Shown in pieces: positions 9,411-23,094 of a DNA stretch of 64,000 nucleotides. Under the pieces are notes generated by a model. The model was not told the DNA's origin and did no database searches. It saw nothing but the letters and a program-made list of their open reading frames with translations. The DNA lies in assembly GCA_028752905.1 (NCBI GenBank), contig JAQNBH010000013.1, positions 20,643,477 through 20,707,476 of the forward strand, given 5' to 3'. Each line of letters starts with the position of its first letter. The stretch's first letter is position 1. Made by a program: the position numbers and the translations under genes. The stretch is from Cladorhizidae sp. MBARI D1340-BT2 (lineage: Eukaryota > Porifera > Demospongiae > Poecilosclerida > Cladorhizidae).

Positions 9411-10505
9411 TCATATCAAGTCCATTACAGTTAAGTTTGCAGAATATTATGGATGTTTGATATCAACAGAGAGCACAGGGAGAGACCAATCTTAATAGCT
9501 ATATATCAAGTTTATTCAGTGAAGTGTGGAGAATCTATGAAGCTAACCTGTCTAGCATCAAGATAGAGAACACATAGAGAAACCTATCATTCGAGTCATA
9601 TCAAGTCCATTACAGTGAAGTATGCATAATAAATTTTTTTTTTGTATCAACAGAGAGCACAGAGAGAGACCTGTCTTAATAGCTATATATCAATGAAGTT
9701 TGGAGAATCCATGAAGCTAACATATTTAGCATCAAGAGAGAGCAGAGAGAAACCTATCTTGTGATTCTATCAAGTCCATTACTGTGAAGTATGCAGAATA
9801 TACGGATGTTTGGTATCAAGAGAGAGAACAGAGAGAGGCCTACCTTTAGAGCTATATATCAAGTCTATTAATTGAAGTGTAGAGAATCTATGAAGCTAAC
9901 ATGTTTAGCACAAGATAGAGAACACTGAGAGATACCTATCTTGCAAGTCCATTACAGTGAAGTGTGCAGAATATATGGATGTTTGGTATCAAGAGAGAGC
10001 ACTTAGAGAGTCCTATCTTAATAGCTATACATCAACTCTATTCAGTGAAGTGTGGATAATCTACGAAGCTAACATGTTTACCATCAAGTAAGAGTACAAT
10101 TCATAACTGCCCTAATTAACAAGACCATGTCCCAGATTTTGTCAACTGATAGAGAAGGCCCTTATCTGCAACATGTCAACAGATTATCAATAAATGTAGT
10201 GGTTTTTCACTGGCAGGCCACCGCTTTGGCAACTGGAAAACGCCAGGAAATATCGCAAACCTTACCACTTCAAATCACCATAACTTACTAATACTTAGAG
10301 TACTCAAACTTTTGGCACGTACAAAAGACAGATAATTAGAAGGGCTATCCGATGATATAAAAATTATCTTTTTTGGATAAAGTTTAGAAAAGTTATGAGC
10401 TTTACGGCAAAAAAACAAGATTTTTGGGGGGAAAATGAGAAACATATAGACCAAATTAGGGCAAATATCAAGATAGAGAACACATAATGAAACCTATCAT
10501 TCGAA
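9411..10505 (+). repeat. HOR copy 7 lacking L1, first class C copy
   Basis: S1 9411 with GTTAAG and ATTATGG, S2 9596 with AAA-T10-G replacing AAATGGGTTTTTGG, S3 9766, L2 9944 with GTGTGC and ACCATG. Confidence 0.92.
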
Positions 10506-12167
10506 TCATATCAAGTCCATTACAGTGAAGTGTGCAGAATATATGGATGTTTGTATCAAGAGAGAGCACTTAGAGAGTCCTATGTTAATAGCTTTACATC
10601 AAGTCTATTCAGTGAAGTGTGGATAATCTACGAAGCTAACATGTTTAGCATCAAGTAAGAGTACAATTCATAACTGCCCTAATTAACAAGACCATGTCCC
10701 AGATTTTGTCAACTGATAGAGAAGGCCCTTATCTGCAACATGTCAACAGATTATCAATAAATGTAGTGGTTTTTCACTGGCAGGCCACCGCTTTGGCAAC
10801 TGGAAAACGCCAGGAAATATCGCAAACCTTACCACTTCAAATCACCATAACTTGCTAATACTTAGAGTACTCAAACTTTTGGCACGTACAAAAGACAGAT
10901 AATTAGAAGGGCTATCCGGTGGTATAAAAATTATCTTTTTTGGGTAAAGTGTAGAACAGTTATGAGCTTTACGGCAAAAAAACAAGATTTTTGGGGGGGA
11001 AATGAGAAACATATAGACCAAATTAGGGCAAATATCAAGATAGAGAACACATAATGAAACCTATCATTCGAATCATATCAAGTCCATTACAGTGAAGTTT
11101 GCAGAATATAATGGATGTTTGATATCAACAGAGAGCACAGGGAGAGACCTATCTTAATAGCTATATATCAAGTTTATTCAGTGAAGTGTGGAGAATCTAT
11201 GAAGCTAACCTGTCTAGCATCAAGATAGAGAACACATAGAGAAACCTATCATTCGAGTCATATCAAGTCCATTACAGTGAAGTATGCATAATAAATGGGT
11301 TTTTGGTATCAACAGAGAGCACAGAGAGAGACCTGTCTTAATAGCTATATATCAATGAAGTTTGGAGAATCCATGAAGCTAACATATTTAGCATCAAGAG
11401 AGAGCAGAGAGAAACCTATCTTGTGATTCTATCAAGTCCATTACTGTGAAGTATGCAGAATATACGGATGTTTGGTATCAAGAGAGAGAACAGAGAGAGG
11501 CCTACCTTTAGAGCTATATATCAAGTCTATTAATTGAAGTGTAGAGAATCTATGAAGCTAACATGTTTAGCACAAGATAGAGAACACTGAGAGATACCTA
11601 TCTTGCAAGTCCATTACAGTGAAGGGTGCAGAATATATGGATGTTTGGTATCAAGAGAGAGCACTTAGAGAGTCCTATCTTAATAGCTATACATCAACTC
11701 TATTCAGTGAAGTGTGGATAATCTACGAAGCTAACATGTTTACCATCAAGTAAGAGTACAATTCATAACTGCCCTAATTAACAAGACCATGTCCCAGATT
11801 TTGTCAACTGATAGAGAAGGCCCTTATCTGCAACATGTCAACAGATTATCAATAAATGTAGTGGTTTTTCACTGGCAGGCCACCGCTTTGGCAACTGGAA
11901 AACGCCAGGAAATATCGCAAACCTTACCACTTCAAATCACCATAACTTACTAATACTTAGAGTACTCAAACTTTTGGCACGTACAAAAGACAGATAATTA
12001 GAAGGGCTATCCGATGATATAAAAATTATCTTTTTTGGATAAAGTTTAGAAAAGTTATGAGCTTTACGGCAAAAAAACAAGATTTTTTGGGGGAAAATGA
12101 GAAACATATAGACCAAATTAGGGCAAATATCAAGATAGAGAACACATAATGAAACCTATCATTCGAA
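10506..12167 (+). repeat. HOR copy 8, complete (1,662 bp)
   Basis: L1 10506 (CCGGTGGTAT, T5G7A3), S1 11073 with GAGACCTATC in place of GAGACCAATC, S2 11258, S3 11428, L2 11606 with T6G5A4. Confidence 0.93.
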
Positions 12168-13829
12168 TCATATCAAGTCCATTACAGTGAAGTGTGCAGA
12201 ATATATGGATGTTTGTATCAAGAGAGAGCACTTAGAGAGTCCTATGTTAATAGCTTTACATCAAGTCTATTCAGTGAAGTGTGGATAATCTACGAAGCTA
12301 ACATGTTTAGCATCAAGTAAGAGTACAATTCATAACTGCCCTAATTAACAAGACCATGTCCCAGATTTTGTCAACTGATAGAGAAGGCCCTTATCTGCAA
12401 CATGTCAACAGATTATCAATAAATGTAGTGGTTTTTCACTGGCAGGCCACCGCTTTGGCAACTGGAAAACGCCAGGAAATATCGCAAACCTTACCACTTC
12501 AAATCACCATAACTTGCTAATACTTAGAGTACTCAAACTTTTGGCACGTACAAAAGACAGATAATTAGAAGGGCTATCCGGTGGTATAAAAATTATCTTT
12601 TTTGGGTAAAGTGTAGAACAGTTATGAGCTTTACGGCAAAAAAACAAGATTTTTGGGGGGGAAATGAGAAACATATAGACCAAATTAGGGCAAATATCAA
12701 GATAGAGAACACATAATGAAACCTATCATTCGAATCATATCAAGTCCATTACAGTGAAGTTTGCAGAATATAATGGATGTTTGATATCAACAGAGAGCAC
12801 AGGGAGAGACCTATCTTAATAGCTATATATCAAGTTTATTCAGTGAAGTGTGGAGAATCTATGAAGCTAACCTGTCTAGCATCAAGATAGAGAACACATA
12901 GAGAAACCTATCATTCGAGTCATATCAAGTCCATTACAGTGAAGTATGCATAATAAATGGGTTTTTGGTATCAACAGAGAGCACAGAGAGAGACCTGTCT
13001 TAATAGCTATATATCAATGAAGTTTGGAGAATCCATGAAGCTAACATATTTAGCATCAAGAGAGAGCAGAGAGAAACCTATCTTGTGATTCTATCAAGTC
13101 CATTACTGTGAAGTATGCAGAATATACGGATGTTTGGTATCAAGAGAGAGAACAGAGAGAGGCCTACCTTTAGAGCTATATATCAAGTCTATTAATTGAA
13201 GTGTAGAGAATCTATGAAGCTAACATGTTTAGCACAAGATAGAGAACACTGAGAGATACCTATCTTGCAAGTCCATTACAGTGAAGGGTGCAGAATATAT
13301 GGATGTTTGGTATCAAGAGAGAGCACTTAGAGAGTCCTATCTTAATAGCTATACATCAACTCTATTCAGTGAAGTGTGGATAATCTACGAAGCTAACATG
13401 TTTACCATCAAGTAAGAGTACAATTCATAACTGCCCTAATTAACAAGACCATGTCCCAGATTTTGTCAACTGATAGAGAAGGCCCTTATCTGCAACATGT
13501 CAACAGATTATCAATAAATGTAGTGGTTTTTCACTGGCAGGCCACCGCTTTGGCAACTGGAAAACGCCAGGAAATATCGCAAACCTTACCACTTCAAATC
13601 ACCATAACTTACTAATACTTAGAGTACTCAAACTTTTGGCACGTACAAAAGACAGATAATTAGAAGGGCTATCCGATGATATAAAAATTATCTTTTTTGG
13701 ATAAAGTTTAGAAAAGTTATGAGCTTTACGGCAAAAAAACAAGATTTTTGGGGGGAAAATGAGAAACATATAGACCAAATTAGGGCAAATATCAAGATAG
13801 AGAACACATAATGAAACCTATCATTCGAA
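12168..13829 (+). repeat. HOR copy 9, complete (1,662 bp)
   Basis: L1 12168, S1 12735 (GAGACCTATC), S2 12920, S3 13090, L2 13268. Like copy 8 except for the T5G6A4 tract in L2. Confidence 0.93.
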
Positions 13830-15491
13830 TCATATCAAGTCCATTACAGTGAAGTGTGCAGAATATATGGATGTTTGTATCAAGAGAGAGCACTTAGAGA
13901 GTCCTATGTTAATAGCTTTACATCAAGTCTATTCAGTGAAGTGTGGATAATCTACGAAGCTAACATGTTTAGCATCAAGTAAGAGTACAATTCATAACTG
14001 CCCTAATTAACAAGACCATGTCCCAGATTTTGTCAACTGATAGAGAAGGCCCTTATCTGCAACATGTCAACAGATTATCAATAAATGTAGTGGTTTTTCA
14101 CTGGCAGGCCACCGCTTTGGCAACTGGAAAACGCCAGGAAATATCGCAAACCTTACCACTTCAAATCACCATAACTTGCTAATACTTAGAATACTCAAAA
14201 TTTTGGCACGTACAAAAGACAGATAATTAGAAGGGCTATCCGGTGATATAAAAATTATCTTTTTTGGGTAAAGTGTAGAACAGTTATGAGCTTTACGGCA
14301 AAAAAACAAGATTTTTTTGGGGAAAATGAGAAACATATAGACCAAATTAGGGCAAATATCAAGATAGAGAACACATAATGAAACCTATCATTCGAATCAT
14401 ATCAAGTCCATTACAGTTAAGTTTGCAGAATATTATGGATGTTTGATATCAACAGAGAGCACAGGGAGAGACCAATCTTAATAGCTATATATCAAGTTTA
14501 TTCAGTGAAGTGTGGAGAATCTATGAAGCTAACCTGTCTAGCATCAAGATAGAGAACACATAGAGAAACCTATCATTCGAGTCATATCAAGTCCATTACA
14601 GTGAAGTATGCATAATAAAATTTTTTTTTGTATCAACAGAGAGCACAGAGAGAGACCTGTCTTAATAGCTATATATCAATGAAGTTTGGAGAATCCATGA
14701 AGCTAACATATTTAGCATCAAGAGAGAGCAGAGAGAAACCTATCTTGTGATTCTATCAAGTCCATTACTGTGAAGTATGCAGAATATACGGATGTTTGGT
14801 ATCAAGAGAGAGAACAGAGAGAGGCCTACCTTTAGAGCTATATATCAAGTCTATTAATTGAAGTGTAGAGAATCTATGAAGCTAACATGTTTAGCACAAG
14901 ATAGAGAACACTGAGAGATACCTATCTTGCAAGTCCATTACAGTGAAGGGTGCAGAATATATGGATGTTTGGTATCAAGAGAGAGCACTTAGAGAGTCCT
15001 ATCTTAATAGCTATACATCAACTCTATTCAGTGAAGTGTGGATAATCTACGAAGCTAACATGTTTACCATCAAGTAAGAGTACAATTCATAACTGCCCTA
15101 ATTAACAAGACCATGTCCCAGATTTTGTCAACTGATAGAGAAGGCCCTTATCTGCAACATGTCAACAGATTATCAATAAATGTAGTGGTTTTTCACTGGC
15201 AGGCCACCGCTTTGGCAACTGGAAAACGCCAGGAAATATCGCAAACCTTACCACTTCAAATCACCATAACTTACTAATACTTAGAGTACTCAAACTTTTG
15301 GCACGTACAAAAGACAGATAATTAGAAGGGCTATCCGATGATATAAAAATTATCTTTTTTGGATAAAGTTTAGAAAAGTTATGAGCTTTACGGCAAAAAA
15401 ACAAGATTTTTGGGGGGAAAATGAGAAACATATAGACCAAATTAGGGCAAATATCAAGATAGAGAACACATAATGAAACCTATCATTCGAA
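13830..15491 (+). repeat. HOR copy 10, complete, T-rich variant
   Basis: L1 13830 (AGAATACTCAAAATTTT, CCGGTGAT, T7G4A4), S1 14397 (GTTAAG), S2 14582 with AAAA-T9-G, S3 14752, L2 14930. Confidence 0.93.
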
Positions 15492-16232
15492 TCATATCAA
15501 GTCCATTACAGTGAAGTATGCAGAATATACGGATGTTTGGTATCAAGAGAGAGAACAGAGAGAGGCCTACCTTTAGAGCTATATATCAAGTCTATTAATT
15601 GAAGTGTAGAGAATCTATGAAGCTAACATGTTTAGCACAAGATAGAGAACACTGAGAGATACCTATCTTGCAAGTCCATTACAGTGAAGGGTGCAGAATA
15701 TATGGATGTTTGGTATCAAGAGAGAGCACTTAGAGAGTCCTATCTTAATAGCTATACATCAACTCTATTCAGTGAAGTGTGGATAATCTACGAAGCTAAC
15801 ATGTTTACCATCAAGTAAGAGTACAATTCATAACTGCCCTAATTAACAAGACCATGTCCCAGATTTTGTCAACTGATAGAGAAGGCCCTTATCTGCAACA
15901 TGTCAACAGATTATCAATAAATGTAGTGGTTTTTCACTGGCAGGCCACCGCTTTGGCAACTGGAAAACGCCAGGAAATATCGCAAACCTTACCACTTCAA
16001 ATCACCATAACTTACTAATACTTAGAGTACTCAAACTTTTGGCACGTACAAAAGACAGATAATTAGAAGGGCTATCCGATGATATAAAAATTATCTTTTT
16101 TGGATAAAGTTTAGAAAAGTTATGAGCTTTACGGCAAAAAAACAAGATTTTTGGGGGGAAAATGAGAAACATATAGACCAAATTAGGGCAAATATCAAGA
16201 TAGAGAACACATAATGAAACCTATCATTCGAA
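15492..16232 (+). repeat. Reduced HOR: chimeric S3 plus L2
   Basis: L2 is followed directly by a 179-bp S3 (15492-15670) whose first ~20 bp read TCATATCAAGTCCATTACAG, as at other monomer starts, instead of S3's TCTATCAAGTCCATTACTG. L2 follows at 15671. The equivalent of L1, S1 and S2 is missing. Confidence 0.92.
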
Positions 16233-17894
16233 TCATATCAAGTCCATTACAGTGAAGTGTGCAGAATATATGGATGTTTGTATCAAGAGAGAGCACTTAG
16301 AGAGTCCTATGTTAATAGCTTTACATCAAGTCTATTCAGTGAAGTGTGGATAATCTACGAAGCTAACATGTTTAGCATCAAGTAAGAGTACAATTCATAA
16401 CTGCCCTAATTAACAAGACCATGTCCCAGATTTTGTCAACTGATAGAGAAGGCCCTTATCTGCAACATGTCAACAGATTATCAATAAATGTAGTGGTTTT
16501 TCACTGGCAGGCCACCGCTTTGGCAACTGGAAAACGCCAGGAAATATCGCAAACCTTACCACTTCAAATCACCATAACTTGCTAATACTTAGAGTACTCA
16601 AACTTTTGGCACGTACAAAAGACAGATAATTAGAAGGGCTATCCGGTGGTATAAAAATTATCTTTTTTGGGTAAAGTGTAGAACAGTTATGAGCTTTACG
16701 GCAAAAAAACAAGATTTTTGGGGGGGAAATGAGAAACATATAGACCAAATTAGGGCAAATATCAAGATAGAGAACACATAATGAAACCTATCATTCGAAT
16801 CATATCAAGTCCATTACAGTGAAGTTTGCAGAATATAATGGATGTTTGATATCAACAGAGAGCACAGGGAGAGACCTATCTTAATAGCTATATATCAAGT
16901 TTATTCAGTGAAGTGTGGAGAATCTATGAAGCTAACCTGTCTAGCATCAAGATAGAGAACACATAGAGAAACCTATCATTCGAGTCATATCAAGTCCATT
17001 ACAGTGAAGTATGCATAATAAATGGGTTTTTGGTATCAACAGAGAGCACAGAGAGAGACCTGTCTTAATAGCTATATATCAATGAAGTTTGGAGAATCCA
17101 TGAAGCTAACATATTTAGCATCAAGAGAGAGCAGAGAGAAACCTATCTTGTGATTCTATCAAGTCCATTACTGTGAAGTATGCAGAATATACGGATGTTT
17201 GGTATCAAGAGAGAGAACAGAGAGAGGCCTACCTTTAGAGCTATATATCAAGTCTATTAATTGAAGTGTAGAGAATCTATGAAGCTAACATGTTTAGCAC
17301 AAGATAGAGAACACTGAGAGATACCTATCTTGCAAGTCCATTACAGTGAAGGGTGCAGAATATATGGATGTTTGGTATCAAGAGAGAGCACTTAGAGAGT
17401 CCTATCTTAATAGCTATACATCAACTCTATTCAGTGAAGTGTGGATAATCTACGAAGCTAACATGTTTACCATCAAGTAAGAGTACAATTCATAACTGCC
17501 CTAATTAACAAGACCATGTCCCAGATTTTGTCAACTGATAGAGAAGGCCCTTATCTGCAACATGTCAACAGATTATCAATAAATGTAGTGGTTTTTCACT
17601 GGCAGGCCACCGCTTTGGCAACTGGAAAACGCCAGGAAATATCGCAAACCTTACCACTTCAAATCACCATAACTTACTAATACTTAGAGTACTCAAACTT
17701 TTGGCACGTACAAAAGACAGATAATTAGAAGGGCTATCCGATGATATAAAAATTATCTTTTTTGGATAAAGTTTAGAAAAGTTATGAGCTTTACGGCAAA
17801 AAAACAAGATTTTTGGGGGGAAAATGAGAAACATATAGACCAAATTAGGGCAAATATCAAGATAGAGAACACATAATGAAACCTATCATTCGAA
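16233..17894 (+). repeat. HOR copy 11, complete (1,662 bp)
   Basis: L1 16233 (CCGGTGGTAT, T5G7A3), S1 16800 (GAGACCTATC), S2 16985 with the ordinary GGGTTTTTGG tract, S3 17155, L2 17333. Confidence 0.93.
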
Positions 17895-19556
17895 TCATAT
17901 CAAGTCCATTACAGTGAAGTGTGCAGAATATATGGATGTTTGTATCAAGAGAGAGCACTTAGAGAGTCCTATGTTAATAGCTTTACATCAAGTCTATTCA
18001 GTGAAGTGTGGATAATCTACGAAGCTAACATGTTTAGCATCAAGTAAGAGTACAATTCATAACTGCCCTAATTAACAAGACCATGTCCCAGATTTTGTCA
18101 ACTGATAGAGAAGGCCCTTATCTGCAACATGTCAACAGATTATCAATAAATGTAGTGGTTTTTCACTGGCAGGCCACCGCTTTGGCAACTGGAAAACGCC
18201 AGGAAATATCGCAAACCTTACCACTTCAAATCACCATAACTTGCTAATACTTAGAATACTCAAAATTTTGGCACGTACAAAAGACAGATAATTAGAAGGG
18301 CTATCCGGTGATATAAAAATTATCTTTTTTGGGTAAAGTGTAGAACAGTTATGAGCTTTACGGCAAAAAAACAAGATTTTTTTGGGGAAAATGAGAAACA
18401 TATAGACCAAATTAGGGCAAATATCAAGATAGAGAACACATAATGAAACCTATCATTCGAATCATATCAAGTCCATTACAGTTAAGTTTGCAGAATATTA
18501 TGGATGTTTGATATCAACAGAGAGCACAGGGAGAGACCAATCTTAATAGCTATATATCAAGTTTATTCAGTGAAGTGTGGAGAATCTATGAAGCTAACCT
18601 GTCTAGCATCAAGATAGAGAACACATAGAGAAACCTATCATTCGAGTCATATCAAGTCCATTACAGTGAAGTATGCATAATAAAAATTTTTTTTGTATCA
18701 ACAGAGAGCACAGAGAGAGACCTGTCTTAATAGCTATATATCAATGAAGTTTGGAGAATCCATGAAGCTAACATATTTAGCATCAAGAGAGAGCAGAGAG
18801 AAACCTATCTTGTGATTCTATCAAGTCCATTACTGTGAAGTATGCAGAATATACGGATGTTTGGTATCAAGAGAGAGAACAGAGAGAGGCCTACCTTTAG
18901 AGCTATATATCAAGTCTATTAATTGAAGTGTAGAGAATCTATGAAGCTAACATGTTTAGCACAAGATAGAGAACACTGAGAGATACCTATCTTGCAAGTC
19001 CATTACAGTGAAGGGTGCAGAATATATGGATGTTTGGTATCAAGAGAGAGCACTTAGAGAGTCCTATCTTAATAGCTATACATCAACTCTATTCAGTGAA
19101 GTGTGGATAATCTACGAAGCTAACATGTTTACCATCAAGTAAGAGTACAATTCATAACTGCCCTAATTAACAAGACCATGTCCCAGATTTTGTCAACTGA
19201 TAGAGAAGGCCCTTATCTGCAACATGTCAACAGATTATCAATAAATGTAGTGGTTTTTCACTGGCAGGCCACCGCTTTGGCAACTGGAAAACGCCAGGAA
19301 ATATCGCAAACCTTACCACTTCAAATCACCATAACTTACTAATACTTAGAGTACTCAAACTTTTGGCACGTACAAAAGACAGATAATTAGAAGGGCTATC
19401 CGATGATATAAAAATTATCTTTTTTGGATAAAGTTTAGAAAAGTTATGAGCTTTACGGCAAAAAAACAAGATTTTTGGGGGGAAAATGAGAAACATATAG
19501 ACCAAATTAGGGCAAATATCAAGATAGAGAACACATAATGAAACCTATCATTCGAA
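17895..19556 (+). repeat. HOR copy 12, complete, T-rich variant
   Basis: L1 17895 (AGAATACTC, T7G4A4), S1 18462 (GTTAAG), S2 18647 with AAAAA-T8-G, S3 18817, L2 18995. It repeats copy 10 at a distance of 4,065 bp. Confidence 0.93.
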
Positions 19557-20297
19557 TCATATCAAGTCCATTACAGTGAAGTATGCAGAATATACGGATG
19601 TTTGGTATCAAGAGAGAGAACAGAGAGAGGCCTACCTTTAGAGCTATATATCAAGTCTATTAATTGAAGTGTAGAGAATCTATGAAGCTAACATGTTTAG
19701 CACAAGATAGAGAACACTGAGAGATACCTATCTTGCAAGTCCATTACAGTGAAGGGTGCAGAATATATGGATGTTTGGTATCAAGAGAGAGCACTTAGAG
19801 AGTCCTATCTTAATAGCTATACATCAACTCTATTCAGTGAAGTGTGGATAATCTACGAAGCTAACATGTTTACCATCAAGTAAGAGTACAATTCATAACT
19901 GCCCTAATTAACAAGACCATGTCCCAGATTTTGTCAACTGATAGAGAAGGCCCTTATCTGCAACATGTCAACAGATTATCAATAAATGTAGTGGTTTTTC
20001 ACTGGCAGGCCACCGCTTTGGCAACTGGAAAACGCCAGGAAATATCGCAAACCTTACCACTTCAAATCACCATAACTTACTAATACTTAGAGTACTCAAA
20101 CTTTTGGCACGTACAAAAGACAGATAATTAGAAGGGCTATCCGATGATATAAAAATTATCTTTTTTGGATAAAGTTTAGAAAAGTTATGAGCTTTACGGC
20201 AAAAAAAAAAGATTTTTGGGGGGAAAATGAGAAACATATAGACCAAATTAGGGCAAATATCAAGATAGAGAACACATAATGAAACCTATCATTCGAA
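19557..20297 (+). repeat. Reduced HOR: chimeric S3 plus L2 (second)
   Basis: Same chimeric 179-bp S3 as at 15492 (19557-19735), then L2 19736-20297. This L2 has A10 in its A tract, the first sign of class B. Confidence 0.92.
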
Positions 20298-21431
20298 TCA
20301 TATCAAGTCCATTACAGTGAAGTGTGCAGAATATATGGATGTTTGTATCAAGAGAGAGCACTTAGAGAGTCCTATGTTAATAGCTTTACATCAAGTCTAT
20401 TCAGTGAAGTGTGGATAATCTACGAAGCTAACATGTTTAGCATCAAGTAAGAGTACAATTCATAACTGCCCTAATTAACAAGACCATGTCCCAGATTTTG
20501 TCAACTGATAGAGAAGGCCCTTATCTGCAACATGTCAACAGATTATCAATAAATGTAGTGGTTTTTCACTGGCAGGCCACCGCTTTGGCAACTGGAAAAC
20601 GCCAGGAAATATCGCAAACCTTACCACTTCAAATCACCATAACTTGCTAATACTTAGAGTACTCAAAATTTTGGCACGTACAAAAGACAGATAATTAGAA
20701 GGGCTATCAGGTGATATAAAAATTATCTTTTTTGGATAAAGTTTAGAACAGTTATGAGCTTTACGGCAAAAAAAAAAGATTTTTGGGGGGAAAATGAGAA
20801 ACATATAGACCAAATTAGGGCAAATATCAAGATAGAGAACACATAATGAAACCTATCATTCGAATCATATCAAGTCCATTACAGTGAAGTGTGCAGAATA
20901 TATGGATGTTTGTATCAAGAGAGAGCACTTAGAGAGTCCTATGTTAATAGCTTTACATCAAGTCTATTCAGTGAAGTGTGGATAATCTACGAAGCTAACA
21001 TGTTTAGCATCAAGTAAGAGTACAATTCATAACTGCCCTAATTAACAAGACCATGTCCCAGATTTTGTCAACTGATAGAGAAGGCCCTTATCTGCAACAT
21101 GTCAACAGATTATCAATAAATGTAGTGGTTTTTCACTGGCAGGCAACCGCTTTGGCAACTGGAAAACGCCAGGAAATATCGCAAACCTTACCACTTCAAA
21201 TCACCATAACTTGCTAATACTTAGAGTACTCAAAAATTTGGCACGTACAAAAGACAGATAATTAGAAGGGCTATCAGGTGATATAAAAATTATCTTTTTT
21301 GGATAAAGTTTAGAAAAGTTATGAGCTTTACGGCAAAAAAAAAAGATTTTTGGGGGGAAAATGAGAAACATATAGACCAAATTAGGGCAAATATCAAGAT
21401 AGAGAACACATAATGAAACCTATCATTCGAA
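20298..21431 (+). repeat. Two extra L1-headed monomers in tandem
   Basis: L units at 20298 and 20865 follow each other without S units. Both begin as L1 and end with L2-like features (TCAGGTGAT, GGATAAAGTTTAG, A10). The first retains GAACAG and CAAAATTTT; the second has GGCAACC, GAAAAG and CAAAAATTT. With the L1 at 21432 they form a run of three. Confidence 0.93.
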
Positions 21432-23094
21432 TCATATCAAGTCCATTACAGTGAAGTGTGCAGAATATATGGATGTTTGTATCAAGAGAGAGCACTTAGA
21501 GAGTCCTATGTTAATAGCTTTACATCAAGTCTATTCAGTGAAGTGTGGATAATCTACGAAGCTAACATGTTTAGCATCAAGTAAGAGTACAATTCATAAC
21601 TGCCCTAATTAACAAGACCATGTCCCAGATTTTGTCAACTGATAGAGAAGGCCCTTATCTGCAACATGTCAACAGATTATCAATAAATGTAGTGGTTTTT
21701 CACTGGCAGGCAACCGCTTTGGCAACTGGAAAACGCCAGGAAATATCGCAAACCTTACCACTTCAAATCACCATAACTTGCTAATACTTAGAGTACTCAA
21801 ACTTTTGGCACGTACAAAAGACAGATAATTAGAAGGGCTATCCGGTGATATAAAAATTATCTTTTTTGGGTAAAGTGTAGAACAGTTATGAGCTTTACGG
21901 CAAAAAAACAAGATTTTTGGGGGGAAAATGAGAAACATATAGTCCAAATTAGGGCAAATATCAAGATAGAGAACACATAATGAAACCTATCATTCGAATC
22001 ATATCAAGTCCATTACAGTGAAGTTTGCAGAATATTATGGATGTTTGATATCAACAGAGAGCACAGGGAGAGACCAATCTTAATAGCTATATATCAAGTT
22101 TATTCAGTGAAGTGTGGAGAATCTATGAAGCTAACCTGTCTAGCATCAAGATAGAGAACACATAGAGAAACCTATCATTCGAGTCATATCAAGTCCATTA
22201 CAGTGAAGTATGCATAATAAATGGGTTTTTGGTATCAACAGAGAGCACAGAGAGAGACCTGTCTTAATAGCTATATATCAATGAAGTTTGGAGAATCCAT
22301 GAAGCTAACATATTTAGCATCAAGAGAGAGCAGAGAGAAACCTATCTTGTGATTCTATCAAGTCCATTACTGTGAAGTATGCAAAATATACGGATGTTTG
22401 GTATCAAGAGAGAGAACAGAGAGAGGCCTACCTTTAGAGCTATATATCAAGTCTATTAATTGAAGTGTAGAGAATCTATGAAGCTAACATGTTTAGCACA
22501 AGATAGAGAACACTGAGAGATACCTATCTTGCAAGTCCATTACAGTGAAGTGTGCAGAATATATGGATGTTTGGTATCAAGAGAGAGCACTTAGAGAGTC
22601 CTATCTTAATAGCTATACATCAACTCTATTCAGTGAAGTGTGGATAATCTACGAAGCTAACATGTTTACCATCAAGTAAGAGTACAATTCATAACTGCCC
22701 TAATTAACAAGACCAAAGTCCCAGATTTTGTCAACTGATAGAGAAGGCCCTTATCTGCAACATATCAACAGATTATCAATAAATGTAGTGGTTTTTCACT
22801 GGCAGGCCACCGCTTTGGCAACTGGAAAACGCCAGGAAATATCGCAAACCTTACCACTTCAAATCACCATAACTTGCTAATACTTAGAGTACTCAAAAAT
22901 TTGGCACGTACAAAAGACAGATAATTAGAAGGGCTATCAGGTGATATAAAAATTATCTTTTTTGGATAAAGTTTAGAAAAGTTATGAGCTTTACGGCAAA
23001 AAAAAAAGATTTTTGGGGGGGAAATGAGAAACATATAGACCAAATTAGGGCAAATATCAAGATAGAGAACACATAATGAAACCTATCATTCGAA
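21432..23094 (+). repeat. HOR copy 13, complete, class B
   Basis: L1 21432 (GGCAACC, CCGGTGAT, AGTCCAAATT), S1 21999, S2 22184, S3 22354 (GCAAAATATACGG), L2 22532 (ACCAAAG, CAACTC, TCAGGTGAT, A10, T5G7A3). Confidence 0.94.

Larger units (their letters stand above)
9211..20200 (+). repeat. Class C block, first occurrence
   Basis: L2 units here read ACCATGTCCC, CAACATGTC and ACTTACTAAT and are 562 bp. Some L1 units read AGAATACTCAAAATTTT with T7G4A4 and are followed by S1 with GTTAAG and S2 with a long T run; other L1 units (10506, 12168, 16233) are still of class A type. Two reduced S3-L2 copies occur (15492, 19557). The right edge is placed where A10 first appears, near 20200. Confidence 0.75.
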
